A model generated the notes under the pieces. The model ran no database searches. It was not told the origin of the DNA and worked only from the letters and a program-made list of their open reading frames with translations. DNA of 64,000 nucleotides from Kitasatospora cheerisanensis KCTC 2395 (GTDB taxonomy: Bacteria; Actinomycetota; Actinomycetes; Streptomycetales; Streptomycetaceae): contig NZ_KK853997.1 of assembly GCF_000696185.1 (NCBI RefSeq), forward strand, positions 3,014,167 through 3,078,166, given 5' to 3'. A program made the position numbers and the translations under genes. Positions 62,199-64,000 of this stretch are shown here, piece by piece (positions within the stretch are counted from its first letter, which is position 1; every line of letters starts with the position of its first letter).

Positions 62199-64000
<1,802 letters not shown>

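Overview
The window is very GC-rich actinomycete chromosome. GTG and TTG starts are frequent, genes often overlap by ATGA, GTGA or TGATG, and the gene content (mycosin/type VII proteins, LAXTG-like and exosortase-type surface proteins, Rpf, chitinase operators of the TGGTCCAGACCT type, a Rex-type operator) points to the Streptomycetaceae (Streptomyces or Kitasatospora). No rRNA, CRISPR array, insertion sequence, integrase or phage gene was seen.

Layout. 0-1 kb: end of a secreted protein and two tiny charged proteins. 1.3-7.2 kb: a fermentation cassette, adhE, pflB and pflA, with a near-perfect Rex operator directly before pflB. 7.2-12.6 kb: Tat-exported phospholipase C, pentapeptide-repeat protein, LtrA, DUF4239 protein. 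12.7-13 kb: two identical tRNA-Lys(CUU) genes, each with its own terminator. 13.2-16.5 kb: class A penicillin-binding protein and an EamA transporter whose start lies inside an 18-bp inverted repeat. 16.6-20.9 kb: three secreted proteins (SGNH hydrolase, Rpf-type muralytic enzyme, NlpC/P60-like protein) with different enzymatic heads and nearly the same five-unit FG-GAP tail. 21-29.7 kb: LuxR-type regulator, YciI, signal peptidase I, chorismate mutase, OsmC, a broken PAS-GGDEF-EAL protein, a broken luciferase-like monooxygenase and DedA. 29.9-34.5 kb: a deacetylase-like lipoprotein, then an exosortase locus (small LASTG membrane protein, exosortase, processive glycosyltransferase, putative anchored substrate). 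34.6-41.8 kb: a six-gene branched-chain-type ABC importer operon ending in an alpha/beta hydrolase, divergent from a two-subunit CoA-transferase. 41.9-47.8 kb: uracil-DNA glycosylase, a second LtrA, and a three-gene type VII secretion-like group ending in a mycosin. 48-53.7 kb: HAD phosphatase, a CGNR zinc-finger remnant, Gfo/Idh/MocA oxidoreductase, YidC paralogue, adenosine deaminase-family enzyme, lipoprotein. 53.8-59.5 kb: DUF445, a three-gene ABC-2 exporter, GroES-like, DUF3618 and Bcp proteins. 59.5-64 kb: two GH18 chitinases, the first under a promoter carrying the classical chitinase direct repeats; the second runs off the window.

Two themes stand out. Many genes act at the cell surface (cell-wall remodelling enzymes sharing one repeat tail, an exosortase system, type VII substrates and protease, chitinases). 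Second, five genes (adhE N-terminus, GGDEF-EAL, luciferase-like monooxygenase, type VII protein, lipoprotein) change frame once, each in a way explained by a single missing G/C in a GC-rich or homopolymer stretch. That pattern looks more like assembly error than natural decay.
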